Shown here: piece after piece, positions 52,329-61,095 of the stretch
How positions within the stretch are numbered: position 1 is the stretch's first letter
Layout of the letters: each line of letters opens with the position of its first letter
Assembly (NCBI GenBank): GCA_040381215.1
Contig: JBEIHO010000006.1
Span: forward strand, 9,421 to 73,420
Direction: 5' to 3'
Source: SZUA-430 sp040381215
GTDB taxonomy: Bacteria > Pseudomonadota > Alphaproteobacteria > Micropepsales > Micropepsaceae
DNA: 64,000 nt
The notes under the pieces: model-generated
What the model was told of the DNA's origin: nothing
What the model saw: the letters and a program-made list of their open reading frames with translations, nothing else
Database searches by the model: none
Position numbers and translations under genes: made by a program

Positions 52329-53741
52329 GTGTATCGAGGAAGAATTTGCACCGCGCTTGCGACAGCGGCGCTGCTGCTGGCCGGTTGCGCGACAACCGCA
52401 ACGACCGATGAAAAGAAGCCGACCGGTCCCAGCCTGGACCCGAAAGTCAGCGCCAATCCCTTCCCTTCCACCTACAAGCCGTTTGCCAGCGAACCGACCG
52501 CCTTTGTCGGCGCGACCGCCTACACCGGCAAGGGTGATCGCATCGACAACGCGACCGTGCTGGTCAGGGACGGAAAGATAGAGACGATCGCCTCGGGCGC
52601 ACCGGCCCCGGCCGGCTACAAGGTGGTGGACACGAAAGGCAAGTTCATCACGCCGGGCATCATCGATGCGCACTCCCACCTCGGCGTCTATCCGCAGCCC
52701 GGCGTCGCGGCACTCAGCGACGGCAACGAGGCCATCAGCCCCAACACCGCACAGGTATGGGCCGAACATTCCGTCTGGCCTCAGGACGAGGGCTTCAATG
52801 CCGTGCGCCGTGGCGGCGTAACGGCAATGCTCGTGCTGCCCGGATCGGCAAATCTCTTCGGCGGCCGATCTGTGACACTGAAGAATGTGCCCTCGACGAC
52901 CATGCAGGGCATGAAGTTCCCCGACGCTCCCTACGGCCTCAAGATGGCCTGTGGCGAGAACCCGAAGCGCGTCTACGGCGGCAAGGGAAGCCCGCCCTCG
53001 ACGCGCATGGGCAACGTCGCCGGCTATCGCGCCGCGTGGATCGAAGCCGCCCAGTACGCCCGCAAGTGGGACGGCTGGCGCACCAGTGGCGGCAAGGGCG
53101 AGATGCCCGGCCGCGACCTGAAACTCGACACGCTCGCCGGCGTCCTCAAGGGCGAGATCCTCGTTCAGAACCACTGCTACCGTGCGGACGAGATGGCGAT
53201 CATGATCGATATCGCCAAGGAGTTCGGCTACACGATCCGTGCATTCCACCATGCCTCCGAGGCGTACAAGGTCGCCGACCTTCTGGCGAAGAATGACATC
53301 TGCGCCGCCACCTGGGCGGGCTGGTGGGGCTTCAAGATGGAATCACTGGATGGCATTCCCGCCAACGCGGCCCTGGTGCATGCGGCAGGCGGTTGCGCCG
53401 TTATCCACTCCGACGACCCCATCCTCGCGCAGCGACTGAACCAGGAAGCTGCCGCGGCCCTCGCCGCCGGGCGCAAGCTCGGCCTGAAGATTTCAGACGA
53501 GGAAGCGATCGGCTGGATCACCGCCAACCCCGCCAAGATGCTGGGGATCCTCGACAAGACCGGCACGCTGGAAACCGGCAAGATGGCCGACCTGGTGGTC
53601 TGGGACGCCAATCCGCTCTCGGTCTACGCCAAGACAGAGCGCGTCTATGTCGATGGCGCCTTGATGTACGACCGCGCGAACCCGGGCCTTCAGCCCCGGT
53701 CCGACTTCATGATTGACCGCAAGGCCGGAGGAACCGAGTGA
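52329..53741 (+). CDS. Amidohydrolase family lipoprotein (metal site intact)
   Basis: A 470-residue exported enzyme starting with GTG 52329 (GAGGGG upstream), lipobox LLAGC (Cys20), and an amidohydrolase TIM barrel: HxH in IIDAHSHLG (His115/His117), QNHCYRADE, AFHHASEAYK and the final metal Asp in VIHSDDP; the last segment ADLVVWDANPLSVYAKTERVYVDG is the family's C-terminal beta-sandwich. It is therefore probably an active metallo-hydrolase anchored in the envelope. It overlaps the next amidohydrolase gene by one base. Substrate unknown; similar pairs are considered dipeptidase- or imidazolonepropionase-like. Confidence 0.9.
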   Translation: MYRGRICTALATAALLLAGCATTATTDEKKPTGPSLDPKVSANPFPSTYKPFASEPTAFVGATAYTGKGDRIDNATVLVRDGKIETIASGAPAPAGYKVVDTKGKFITPGIIDAHSHLGVYPQPGVAALSDGNEAISPNTAQVWAEHSVWPQDEGFNAVRRGGVTAMLVLPGSANLFGGRSVTLKNVPSTTMQGMKFPDAPYGLKMACGENPKRVYGGKGSPPSTRMGNVAGYRAAWIEAAQYARKWDGWRTSGGKGEMPGRDLKLDTLAGVLKGEILVQNHCYRADEMAIMIDIAKEFGYTIRAFHHASEAYKVADLLAKNDICAATWAGWWGFKMESLDGIPANAALVHAAGGCAVIHSDDPILAQRLNQEAAAALAAGRKLGLKISDEEAIGWITANPAKMLGILDKTGTLETGKMADLVVWDANPLSVYAKTERVYVDGALMYDRANPGLQPRSDFMIDRKAGGTE

Positions 53742-55027
53742 TGTTGCGCAATCTCGTTACAGCCACTTTCCTCGCCTTCGCGACAGTTGCAGCCCAGGCC
53801 GACACCCTCGCGATCACCAATGCCCGCATTCTGACCGGCGGGGCGAAGGGTGATATCGGCAAGGGGACCATCCTTGTCGTGAACGGGCGCATCGCCGCCG
53901 TTGGCGCGACGGTCAGCATCCCGGCGAATGCAACGGTCATCGATGCCGCCGGCAAGACGGTAACACCGGGCCTCTACGCCGTGGCGACCAACCTGGGCGT
54001 CGTGGAAGTCGACCAGATCGACAGCACCAACGACAATGCCTCCGACAGCCAGAGCCTGAGCGCCGCCTTCGACATCTCCTACGGCATCGACCCGGCATCC
54101 TTCGTGATCCCCGTCGCCCGTGCAGGTGGTGTTACCCGCGCACTGGTGACGCCCGTCAGCGGTGAAGGCGGCGGGCGAGAACTCCTCTTCGCAGGCCAGG
54201 CTGCCATTGCCACGCTTGCGGAAGGGACGACCCCGGTGGTCAAGCCACGTGCGGCCATGGTCCTCGCACTGGGCGAGGCTGGCACCGACGCAATCGGCGG
54301 CTCACGCGGCGCAGCCATCACGGCCCTGAAGGCCGATCTCGACGACGTGAAGTGGTTCAACCGCAACCGCGGCAGCTACAACGCGGGATCCACGCGAGAC
54401 CTGCGCCTTTCCCGTCCCGACCTCGAGGCACTGGTGCCCGTGGTACAGGGCCGCATGAAGCTGATGGTGATGGTCCACAAGGCCGCCGATATCCGCGAGG
54501 TCATCAAGCTTGCACGGCAATACCGGCTTGACGTTGTCATCGCGGGCGCCGAAGAAGCCTGGCAGGTCGGCCGTGAACTGGCGGCAGCCCGCATACCTGT
54601 GATCCTGAACCCGACGACCAACCTCCCCGGCAGCTTCGAGAGCCGGGAGGCCACGATGGAAAACGCGGCCCGCCTCGTGAAAGCCGGCGTGCTCGTCGCC
54701 TTTGCCAACGGAGACGGCGGCCACCGGGCACCGGAAGGGCGCTACAACGCAGGCAATGCCGTAGCCCACGGCCTGCCCCACGCAGACGCCATCGCGGCCC
54801 TGACGTCAAACCCCGCCCGTATTTTTGGCGAAGCCGGAAAGGTTGGCACCATCGAGCGCGGCAAGCAGGCAGACCTCGTTGTCTGGAGCGGTGATCCCCT
54901 GGAACCGCTGAGCGAGGCAACCGCGATCATCATCAACGGTCGCGCCCAGCCCATGACATCGCGGCAGGACGAACTGGCGCGACGCTATCTCAAGCTCGAC
55001 GCCCCGCTGCCGCCTGCCTACCGCTAG
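53741..55027 (+). CDS. Amidohydrolase-like exported protein with missing metal ligands
   Basis: A 428-residue protein, signal peptide (LVTATFLAFATVAAQA), same fold as the preceding gene but with the HxH strand changed to Ala82-Thr-Asn84 (VTPGLYAVATNLG), the third/fourth His position now GAEEAW and the Asp segment FANGDGG. One His (MVHKAAD) survives. A classical binuclear metal site cannot form, so the protein is probably non-catalytic or uses other chemistry. It starts at ATG 53741 inside the TGATG overlap (GGAGG upstream; GTG 53738 possible), so both proteins are made together, as a heteromer would require (inference). Confidence 0.87.
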   Translation: MLRNLVTATFLAFATVAAQADTLAITNARILTGGAKGDIGKGTILVVNGRIAAVGATVSIPANATVIDAAGKTVTPGLYAVATNLGVVEVDQIDSTNDNASDSQSLSAAFDISYGIDPASFVIPVARAGGVTRALVTPVSGEGGGRELLFAGQAAIATLAEGTTPVVKPRAAMVLALGEAGTDAIGGSRGAAITALKADLDDVKWFNRNRGSYNAGSTRDLRLSRPDLEALVPVVQGRMKLMVMVHKAADIREVIKLARQYRLDVVIAGAEEAWQVGRELAAARIPVILNPTTNLPGSFESREATMENAARLVKAGVLVAFANGDGGHRAPEGRYNAGNAVAHGLPHADAIAALTSNPARIFGEAGKVGTIERGKQADLVVWSGDPLEPLSEATAIIINGRAQPMTSRQDELARRYLKLDAPLPPAYR

Positions 55028-55078
55028 AACCATTTGCGGTGCCACTCTTGCGGTGACAGTGCACGCGATACCCCGGAA

Positions 55079-55102
55079 GCGACACGGATAAAACCGTGTC
55101 GC
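55079..55102. terminator. Hairpin between convergent genes
   Basis: GCGACACGG / CCGTGTCGC, a perfect 9-bp stem with loop ATAAAA, between stops at 55027 and 55141. It suits a bidirectional terminator; no T-run. Confidence 0.5.
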
Positions 55103-55140
55103 CCCAGCGCTTCAGCGTGCTGACGCAGCGTTTGCCCGGA

Positions 55141-55950
55141 TCAGTGTCCCGAAGAGGGATAGACGAAGCGCCGCCACATGGCGGCATTGCGGTCGAAGGG
55201 GCGCCACTCGTTTTCAGGCAACGCCAGACGGTCGGCCACCGCGTAATAGACCGCAGGGTTCACACCCAGCCCACAATGGCTGGCATAGACTTCGATGTTG
55301 TCCGTCGTGCTCGAGCGTTTCTCGACGCAGGTCTGCCAGGCAACGACACCATCGCCTTTTGAATAGATCGCCGTCGTGGGAATGCCGGAGGGGGCCTTGG
55401 ACAGCTGCCTGAACACATCCGCCATGGCCTTCGGGTCGATTTCCTGGCCGGTGAGGCCCTCATAGAGGCGCCACGCATGATTGGCACGGGGATTGCCGCC
55501 AAACGGCGACCCCAGCGAGATCACCTGCCGGACATATTGCGGATATCGCTTGGCCAGCTCGCGCGCCATGACCCCGCCGAGGCTCCACCCCACGAGGCTG
55601 ATCTTGCGCTTCATCTTACGGTGGATCGACTCCAGCCGTTGGCCGAGCAATTCCCCTTCAGGCCCTATGGCCAAGGGCCCGAGATTGCGACCCAGCCCCC
55701 AGCAGAACGTCTCATACCCCTTGGAGACCAGGAACCGGCGGATCGGCGCCGTGGTCCCCCCGGCTGCCAGAAAACCAGGCAACACCATCACGGGATGACC
55801 ATCACCCGTCGGCGCGTAACCCAGAAGCGGCGACGCTCCCTGCAAGCTCACATAATCGGCAACCGCGCGCCCGCCCTCTGTCAGGGCCAGCAACCACGAG
55901 GGCGGCTTGATACCGGGAAGCGGGGCGGAACCTGCGTCGATGACTGCCAT
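55141..55950 (-). CDS. Alpha/beta hydrolase, lipase/esterase-like
   Basis: A 269-residue protein with a lipase-type core: VMVLPGFLAAGGTTAPIRRF, the nucleophile SLVGWSLGGVMARELA, acid in AIYSKGDGVVAW and His in YASHCGLG. There is no signal peptide. It resembles bacterial triacylglycerol-lipase-like proteins. It lies upstream of the lipid storage cluster (divergent from TetR 56146), and could serve in the same lipid metabolism (inference). Confidence 0.85.
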   Translation of the reverse strand: MAVIDAGSAPLPGIKPPSWLLALTEGGRAVADYVSLQGASPLLGYAPTGDGHPVMVLPGFLAAGGTTAPIRRFLVSKGYETFCWGLGRNLGPLAIGPEGELLGQRLESIHRKMKRKISLVGWSLGGVMARELAKRYPQYVRQVISLGSPFGGNPRANHAWRLYEGLTGQEIDPKAMADVFRQLSKAPSGIPTTAIYSKGDGVVAWQTCVEKRSSTTDNIEVYASHCGLGVNPAVYYAVADRLALPENEWRPFDRNAAMWRRFVYPSSGH

Positions 55951-56116
55951 GGCAACCTCGATGCCCTCATGAAGGGCTGGTGGACGGCGCGCCCCGCGAA
56001 ACGCGAGACACCCGGGCCGTCCAGAGCAACGCTATGTGGACAACCCCACGCTTGCCAACTGAAATCGCGCCGTGAAATGACGTGAAATCAAGGACTTGAT
56101 GGACCGAAACCCATCA

Positions 56117-56136
56117 TTATAGAGTTCACTCTATAA
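56117..56136. promoter_or_regulatory. Palindromic operator before the TetR gene
   Basis: TTATAGAG-TTCA-CTCTATAA is a perfect 8-bp inverted repeat ending 9 bp before ATG 56146. It overlaps a likely -10 region (TATAGA/TATAAG), so binding would block transcription. Autoregulation by the TetR protein is the simplest reading. Confidence 0.6.
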
Positions 56137-56145
56137 GTGGACAGG

Positions 56146-56820
56146 ATGAACGAGACACCAGACCCGAGCACGAGCCCGCGCACAAGGATGCAAGACAACC
56201 CCGAACACACGCTCTCCCGCCGCGAACGCAAGAAGCGCGAGACCCGCAAGCGCATCCTCGATGCCGCGGTGACACTGATCTCCCGAAAGCCCTACGAAGA
56301 GGTTCGCATCGAGGACATATGCACGGCGGCAGACGTTGCAAACGCCACGTTTTTCCTGCATTTCCCGAACAAGCCGGCACTCGTGCGCGCGTTCAGCGAG
56401 GAGATCACGCAGCGCCTCAACAGCCAGATCCTCGCCCCCGACCTGACCGCCGCAGCTCAGCTCGAGCGGCTGCTCGCCAGCTACATCGAGGAGTGGCGCC
56501 TCCACCGCAATCTGATGCATCAGATCGTTCTCGAGTTTGTTTCGAAAAGCGACCCAGCCCCCTCCTTTAATGAAGTTGCGCCAGGCTTGCTCGACCTCGT
56601 CGGCCGCGCAATCCGTAGCGGACAGCAGAGAGGTGAGTTTTTAGGCAGAATAGAGCCGGAAATCGCGGCATTGGCCCTGGTCGCAGCATGGAATGCGACA
56701 GCCATCTCATCGACCCGGTCGGGCAACTTCGCGGAGGCAGGGACCGCGCTTTGGCAGACGCTGGAGCTGTTTTTGGGCGGGATGCGGGTCTGCGACCAGC
56801 CGCCGCAGAGGCGACTCTAG
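56146..56820 (+). CDS. TetR-family regulator beside the lipid storage cluster
   Basis: A 224-residue protein: an N-terminal basic stretch (SRRERKKRETRKRILDAAV), HTH (VRIEDICTAADVANATFFLHFPNKPAL), and a helical ligand domain. The start is taken as ATG 56146 (GTG 56137 is in frame but lies just after the palindrome). It precedes the wax ester synthase by 262 bp in the same direction and may sense an acyl-CoA or fatty acid (inference). Confidence 0.87.
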   Translation: MNETPDPSTSPRTRMQDNPEHTLSRRERKKRETRKRILDAAVTLISRKPYEEVRIEDICTAADVANATFFLHFPNKPALVRAFSEEITQRLNSQILAPDLTAAAQLERLLASYIEEWRLHRNLMHQIVLEFVSKSDPAPSFNEVAPGLLDLVGRAIRSGQQRGEFLGRIEPEIAALALVAAWNATAISSTRSGNFAEAGTALWQTLELFLGGMRVCDQPPQRRL

Positions 56821-57082
56821 CGAAAAACACCGCGCAGAATAAGGGAGTAATCGGCTGATATATGAGCCCGGAGCGACAAATTCAGCCCGATGCTGCACTG
56901 CACCATTGACCGAAACTCCATTTCCTTATATGCGCTAGCGAAATGATTTTGTGCGTCGCACAAAAACCGTCGCACAAGGTTAACCGGTCGTTCGGTAGGA
57001 TGAAATCTTCCGACCGGCTGAGTCAATTAAGCCACAGCCGACAAACCTGGCAGAGACCAGGATCAGACAAAGGGCAGGAACC
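56821..57082 (+). promoter_or_regulatory. Promoter region of the lipid cluster with two operator candidates
   Basis: A 262-bp gene-free region. TTTTGTGCG-T-CGCACAAAA (56947-56965) is a perfect palindrome, with a further half-site CGCACAA at 56971-56977. ACCGGTCGTTCGGT (56983-56996) follows the ACCGnnCGnnCGGT pattern bound by many TetR proteins of fatty-acid or lipid metabolism. A 7-bp repeat CCGGTCG/CGACCGG (56984-56990 and 57011-57017) overlaps it. Confidence 0.55.
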
Positions 57083-58630
57083 ATGGAACAGCTCAGCGGT
57101 CTAGACTCCGCCTTCCTCTACCTCGAGACGCCGCGAACCCCGAGGCATATCGGCGCGATCGCGATCTATGATCCCTCGACGGCTCCCAATTCATTCGTCC
57201 GCTTCAAGGACATCCTCGGCTTCATCGAGCAGCGCCTGCACCTGGCCAAGAGCTTCCGCCGCAAGCTGGCCAACGTGCCGCTCAGCCTCGACTACCCGTA
57301 TTGGATCGATGACGCGGATTTCGATCTTGAATATCACGTGCGTCACATCGCGCTCCCCCAGCCGGGCGATTGGCGCCAGCTCTGCATCCAGGCAGCGCGC
57401 CTGCATTCCCGCCCGCTCGACCTGTCGAAGCCACTCTGGGAGTTCACGGTCATCGAAGGCCTGAACAATGTCCCTGGCGTACCGAAGGGCTCCTACGCGA
57501 TTGTCTCGAAGGTCCACCATGCGGCCATCGACGGCGTGTCCGGCGTCGACATAACCAATGCGCTGCACTCGCTCGACCCCGCAGGAACCGTGGCACCGCC
57601 GGAAAAGCCGTGGATCCCGGAGCGCACGCCGACCTCTGCCGAGCTGCTCGTTCGCGCGCAGCTGAATGTCCTCAATACGCCCATGCGCCTCGCCCGAACG
57701 GTCACGAACTCGGCCCCGGGACTGGCCCGCATGGCCGGAGATCTCGCCCGTGGTCGCGTGCGCACGACCATCGGCAAGGTGCCCCGCACCCGCTTCAATG
57801 GGTCGGTCGCCATGAACCGCGTTGTCGACGGCCGGGACTTCTCGCTGTCCGACATCAAGGAAATCAGGGCCAGGCTGCCCGGAGCCACCGTCAATGATGT
57901 GATCGTGACGGTGATCGGCGGTGCGATGCGCCGCTACCTGAAGTCGACGAACGAACTCCCGCGCGAGCCGCTGGTCTGCATGGCGCCGATTTCCGTCCGC
58001 AGGCCTGGCGAGAAGAACACGCTGGGAAACCAGGTCAGCGCCATGACGATCCCGATTGGGACGCACATCGCCGATCCGTTTGGACGCCTGCAATACGTCC
58101 ACGAGGAAGCGGAAAATTCCAAGGCCCTGACCAACGCCGTCGGCGCGCGCCAGCTCTCGGAATACTCGAGCTTCATGCCCTCGACCCTGACCGGCCTCGC
58201 CGCCCGCCTCTACGTGGGCTGGGGCATGGCCAACCGCGTGGCGCCGATGTTCAACACGGTGATCACGAACGTCCCGGGCCCGCCGGTTCCCCTTTACATG
58301 AACGGCGCCCGCCTTGTGACGCAATATGGCCTCGGCCCCCTGTTCGAAGGTGTCGGCATCTTCCACGCCGTGTTCAGCTATTGCGGCAGCATGACGGTGA
58401 CATTCACGTCGGACCGCAGCCTGATGAGCGACCCGGAGCATTATGCCAACTGCCTGCAGGAATCGTTCGACGAGTTGAAGACTGCTGCTGCCAAGCGTCC
58501 CGTACCGGCGCCAAAGCCTGCCCCGGCACCTGAACCCGCGCCGGTGGAAACCAAGGCCGAAGCAACGCCGAAGAAGAGCCGCCCGCGCAAGCGCAAGCCC
58601 AAGCTCACCATCGTTTCGGCTGCCGAATAA
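57083..58630 (+). CDS. Wax ester synthase/diacylglycerol acyltransferase (WS/DGAT)
   Basis: A 515-residue enzyme that makes wax esters or triacylglycerol from acyl-CoA plus alcohol or diacylglycerol. The catalytic HHxxxDG motif is intact (His145, His146, Asp150, Gly151 in KVHHAAIDGVSG), and later segments NDVIVTVIGGAMRRYL, SNVPGP-like TNVPGPPVPLYMNGA and the C-terminal NPN region equivalent are present. The last 45 residues are a Pro/Lys-rich tail (PAPKPAPAPEP, KKSRPRKRKPK) that is unusual for the family. The ribosome site GGCAGGA precedes ATG 57083. It heads a set with hydrolase, phasin and SDR. Confidence 0.93.
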   Translation: MEQLSGLDSAFLYLETPRTPRHIGAIAIYDPSTAPNSFVRFKDILGFIEQRLHLAKSFRRKLANVPLSLDYPYWIDDADFDLEYHVRHIALPQPGDWRQLCIQAARLHSRPLDLSKPLWEFTVIEGLNNVPGVPKGSYAIVSKVHHAAIDGVSGVDITNALHSLDPAGTVAPPEKPWIPERTPTSAELLVRAQLNVLNTPMRLARTVTNSAPGLARMAGDLARGRVRTTIGKVPRTRFNGSVAMNRVVDGRDFSLSDIKEIRARLPGATVNDVIVTVIGGAMRRYLKSTNELPREPLVCMAPISVRRPGEKNTLGNQVSAMTIPIGTHIADPFGRLQYVHEEAENSKALTNAVGARQLSEYSSFMPSTLTGLAARLYVGWGMANRVAPMFNTVITNVPGPPVPLYMNGARLVTQYGLGPLFEGVGIFHAVFSYCGSMTVTFTSDRSLMSDPEHYANCLQESFDELKTAAAKRPVPAPKPAPAPEPAPVETKAEATPKKSRPRKRKPKLTIVSAAE

Positions 58631-58643
58631 GCCAGAGCGTGTC

Positions 58644-59558
58644 ATGCCACAGGTCCCAGCAAACAGGCTCATGATCGAATATGCCGAGCACGGCCCCAAG
58701 GACGGGCCGGCGATCGTCATGATCATGGGCCTCGCAGGACAGATGACCTTCTGGCCTGATACCCTCGTCGCCGACCTCGCCAAGGCCGGCTTTCGCGTGG
58801 TGACCTTCGACAACCGCGACATTGGCCTCACGACCAAGGTGCACGGCATCAACGCCCCTCACCCCGTGGCCCAGATCGCAGCCCGCGTCATCGGTCGCAA
58901 CCTTGCGCCATACACGCTGCATGACATGGTCAATGACACGCTTGGCCTGATGGACGCCCTCGAGATCCGCAAGGCGCACATCGTGGGCGTGTCGATGGGC
59001 GGCATGATCGGACAGCTCCTGTCGGGCACGCATCCCGACCGCGTCCTCTCGCTGACCTCGATCATGTCCGGCACGCTGAACCCGCTTCTGCCGGGACCAA
59101 GCCTGCGCCTCATCGGCCCGCTGTTCCTCAACCGTCCGAAGGACAAGTCCCGCGACGCCCTGATCGAGCGTGCGGTCGCGATGTGGAGCCTGATCCGCAC
59201 CAACGACCCCGACGCAGACCACAGCGAGCTGCGCGCCAAGATCGCAGGCGGCTTCGACCGCTCTTACTACCCCGCGGGCGTTCGCCGCCAGCTGGCTGCG
59301 ATCCTTGCCACGGGCGACCTGCGTCCGCATGTCCGCAAGATCAAGGCACCGACGCTGGTCATTCACGGCTCGAAGGACCCCCTCGCGCCGCTCGCAGGCG
59401 GGCGCGACAGCGCACGCAACATTCGCGGATCAAGGCTCGAGATCATTGATGGCATGGCACACGACCTGCCAGGAAAGTTTCTGCCGCGCATTGCTGGCCT
59501 GATCGTCGATCACGCCCGCGCCACGGCCGGAAAACCGTCACGCACTGAAGCTGCGTGA
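58644..59558 (+). CDS. Alpha/beta hydrolase of the lipid cluster
   Basis: A 304-residue hydrolase: VMIMGLAGQMTFWPDTL, FDNRDIGLTTK, nucleophile HIVGVSMGGMIGQLL, acid VIHGSKDPLAPL and His DGMAHDLP. It starts 13 bp after the WS/DGAT gene. The resemblance is to haloperoxidase/esterase-type hydrolases; in this context a role in releasing acyl chains from stored lipid is plausible. Confidence 0.88.
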   Translation: MPQVPANRLMIEYAEHGPKDGPAIVMIMGLAGQMTFWPDTLVADLAKAGFRVVTFDNRDIGLTTKVHGINAPHPVAQIAARVIGRNLAPYTLHDMVNDTLGLMDALEIRKAHIVGVSMGGMIGQLLSGTHPDRVLSLTSIMSGTLNPLLPGPSLRLIGPLFLNRPKDKSRDALIERAVAMWSLIRTNDPDADHSELRAKIAGGFDRSYYPAGVRRQLAAILATGDLRPHVRKIKAPTLVIHGSKDPLAPLAGGRDSARNIRGSRLEIIDGMAHDLPGKFLPRIAGLIVDHARATAGKPSRTEAA

Positions 59559-59590
59559 CAAGGCATGACCAGAGAACGGAGACGACTTAA

Positions 59591-60028
59591 ATGACCAAGA
59601 CACGCAAGACGACAGGCCGCTCGAAGGCCAAAACCGAAAAGACCGAAGCGAAGGTCGAGACGAACGGCTTCCGCGCGCCCGTGAACCAGATGGTCACGCG
59701 CATGCAGGAAGGCTTCCGCGAAGCAGGCGACGCGCTGCGCGAAGCCGGCGAAGCCATGACCGACGAAAGCCGCAAGGTGGCCCTCACGCTGGTCAACCAC
59801 GCGCAGGACAATGTCGTGTGGAGCTTCGACGCCCTGCGCGAGACGATCCAGGCCGGCAGCTTTGCCGAAGCCGTGAAGGTGCAGCAGCAGGCCATGACGG
59901 AACTCTTCCGTCGCTCGGTTCGCCAGTTCCGCGAAGTGAGCGAAATCGTGGGCGACAGCTCCACGAAGACGATCCGCCCGATCTCGCGCTTCGTCACCTC
60001 GCTGCGCGACACGCGCCGCGCGGCCTGA
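59591..60028 (+). CDS. Phasin family protein
   Basis: A 145-residue, highly charged helical protein: a Lys/Thr/Glu-rich N-terminus (TKTRKTTGRSKAKTEKTEAK), then amphipathic heptad-like helices (MVTRMQEGFREAGDALREAG, FAEAVKVQQQAMTELFRRSV), the pattern of phasins that coat storage granules. It lies 32 bp after the hydrolase. Phasins usually cover polyhydroxyalkanoate; no PHA synthase is in the window and the wax ester synthase is, so a lipid-body coat is suggested. Start ATG 59591 with GGAGAC. Confidence 0.85.
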   Translation: MTKTRKTTGRSKAKTEKTEAKVETNGFRAPVNQMVTRMQEGFREAGDALREAGEAMTDESRKVALTLVNHAQDNVVWSFDALRETIQAGSFAEAVKVQQQAMTELFRRSVRQFREVSEIVGDSSTKTIRPISRFVTSLRDTRRAA

Positions 60029-60109
60029 AGAAACCATCGTTCTCTGGCCTGATGTCCCCGCGCATGTGCCAGGCGCATGCGCGGGCGACACCGGGAAAGC
60101 AAGGAACTC

Positions 60110-60997
60110 ATGGCACAGAGGCGCAAGACGCAACCACCGCGAACCGGCACGCGCAAGAAGCCGGGCAAGCTGGCCCTGATGGGAGAGCGTCGCCTCGGTC
60201 GCGTGCTCATAACAGGGGCCTCGTCCGGGATCGGCGCGGAACTCGCACGCGAGTTCGCCAACCACGGACACGCTCTCGTGCTTGTCGCGCGCAGCAAGGA
60301 CCGTCTTGACGCATTGGCGGCTGAATTGCATGCCGGCCACGACACGGATTCCATTGTCCTGCCAGCCGACCTCTCCGACGCGGAAGAGCTTGTCAGGCTC
60401 GTTGAAACCCTGGAGGCGCGTGGCATCGAGATCGACATCCTGATCAACAATGCAGGACTGATCGACGTCGGCCCCTTCGCGGATGCACCGCCCGAACGAC
60501 TGCAGCAACTCATAGCCGTCAACATCGCCGCCGCAACAGCCTTGACGTCGTTGTTCCTTCCCGGGATGCGCGAGCGTCGCTTCGGCCGCATCCTCAACGT
60601 CGCCTCGCTGGCAGGCTTCCAGCCGGTGCCTTCGATGGCGGTCTACGCCGCAAGCAAGGCCTATGTCCTGTCCTTTACCGAGGCCCTGGCCGAGGAACTT
60701 CGTGGATCCGGCGTCAGCGTCACCGCTCTTTGCCCGGGCCTGACGGAAACCGGCATGGTTCAGTCCATCCGCAGCGCCACACCGGCCGCGTCGTGGGCGC
60801 CATCCTTCCTGATCGCCGATGCCCGCTCCGTCGCACGCCAGGGATACACCGCCCTCATGACCGGCCAGACCGTCGTCGTGCCCGGTTGGCCCAACCAGAT
60901 CGCTGCCACCTGGAGCCAGATGACGCCGCGCTGGCTGACCCGCACCGTCACGGGTTTTGCCGCAAGGCGCGCGGAATGGCTCAAGCGCAACGCCTGA
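60110..60997 (+). CDS. Short-chain dehydrogenase/reductase of the lipid cluster
   Basis: A 295-residue SDR with a basic N-terminal extension (MAQRRKTQPPRTGTRKKPGK), TGASSGIG, ILINNAGLID, catalytic NVASLAG and YAASK, and a downstream LCPGLTETGM segment. The C-terminal MTPRWLTRTVTGFAARR could contact membranes. Homologues reduce acyl-CoA or ketone intermediates; reduction to fatty alcohol for wax esters is one possibility. ATG 60110 follows AAGGAAC. It lies 81 bp after the phasin. Confidence 0.88.
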   Translation: MAQRRKTQPPRTGTRKKPGKLALMGERRLGRVLITGASSGIGAELAREFANHGHALVLVARSKDRLDALAAELHAGHDTDSIVLPADLSDAEELVRLVETLEARGIEIDILINNAGLIDVGPFADAPPERLQQLIAVNIAAATALTSLFLPGMRERRFGRILNVASLAGFQPVPSMAVYAASKAYVLSFTEALAEELRGSGVSVTALCPGLTETGMVQSIRSATPAASWAPSFLIADARSVARQGYTALMTGQTVVVPGWPNQIAATWSQMTPRWLTRTVTGFAARRAEWLKRNA

Positions 60998-61013
60998 ACG
61001 CCAGCCCCACACG

Positions 61014-61041
61014 GGGAAAAGAGCGGAAAGCGCCTTTTCCC
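61014..61041. terminator. Terminator-like hairpin after the lipid cluster
   Basis: GGGAAAAG, a one-base bulge, GCG / CGC, CTTTTCCC: a near-perfect stem with a GAAAG loop, 17 bp after the SDR stop. No T-run follows; likely end of the transcript. Confidence 0.55.
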
Positions 61042-61095
61042 GGTCAACCTTCCCGAGTTACACGAAGGTGACCCGCGACCGGTAACAGGGAAGCC

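Noticed and set aside
57191..58852. 553-codon minus-strand frame over the WS/DGAT gene
   Set aside because: Low-complexity His/Arg/Val-rich translation, antisense to a gene with the HHxxxDG motif.
59510..61012. 500-codon minus-strand frame over hydrolase, phasin and SDR genes
   Set aside because: It spans three real plus-strand genes with good ribosome sites; no domain recognisable.
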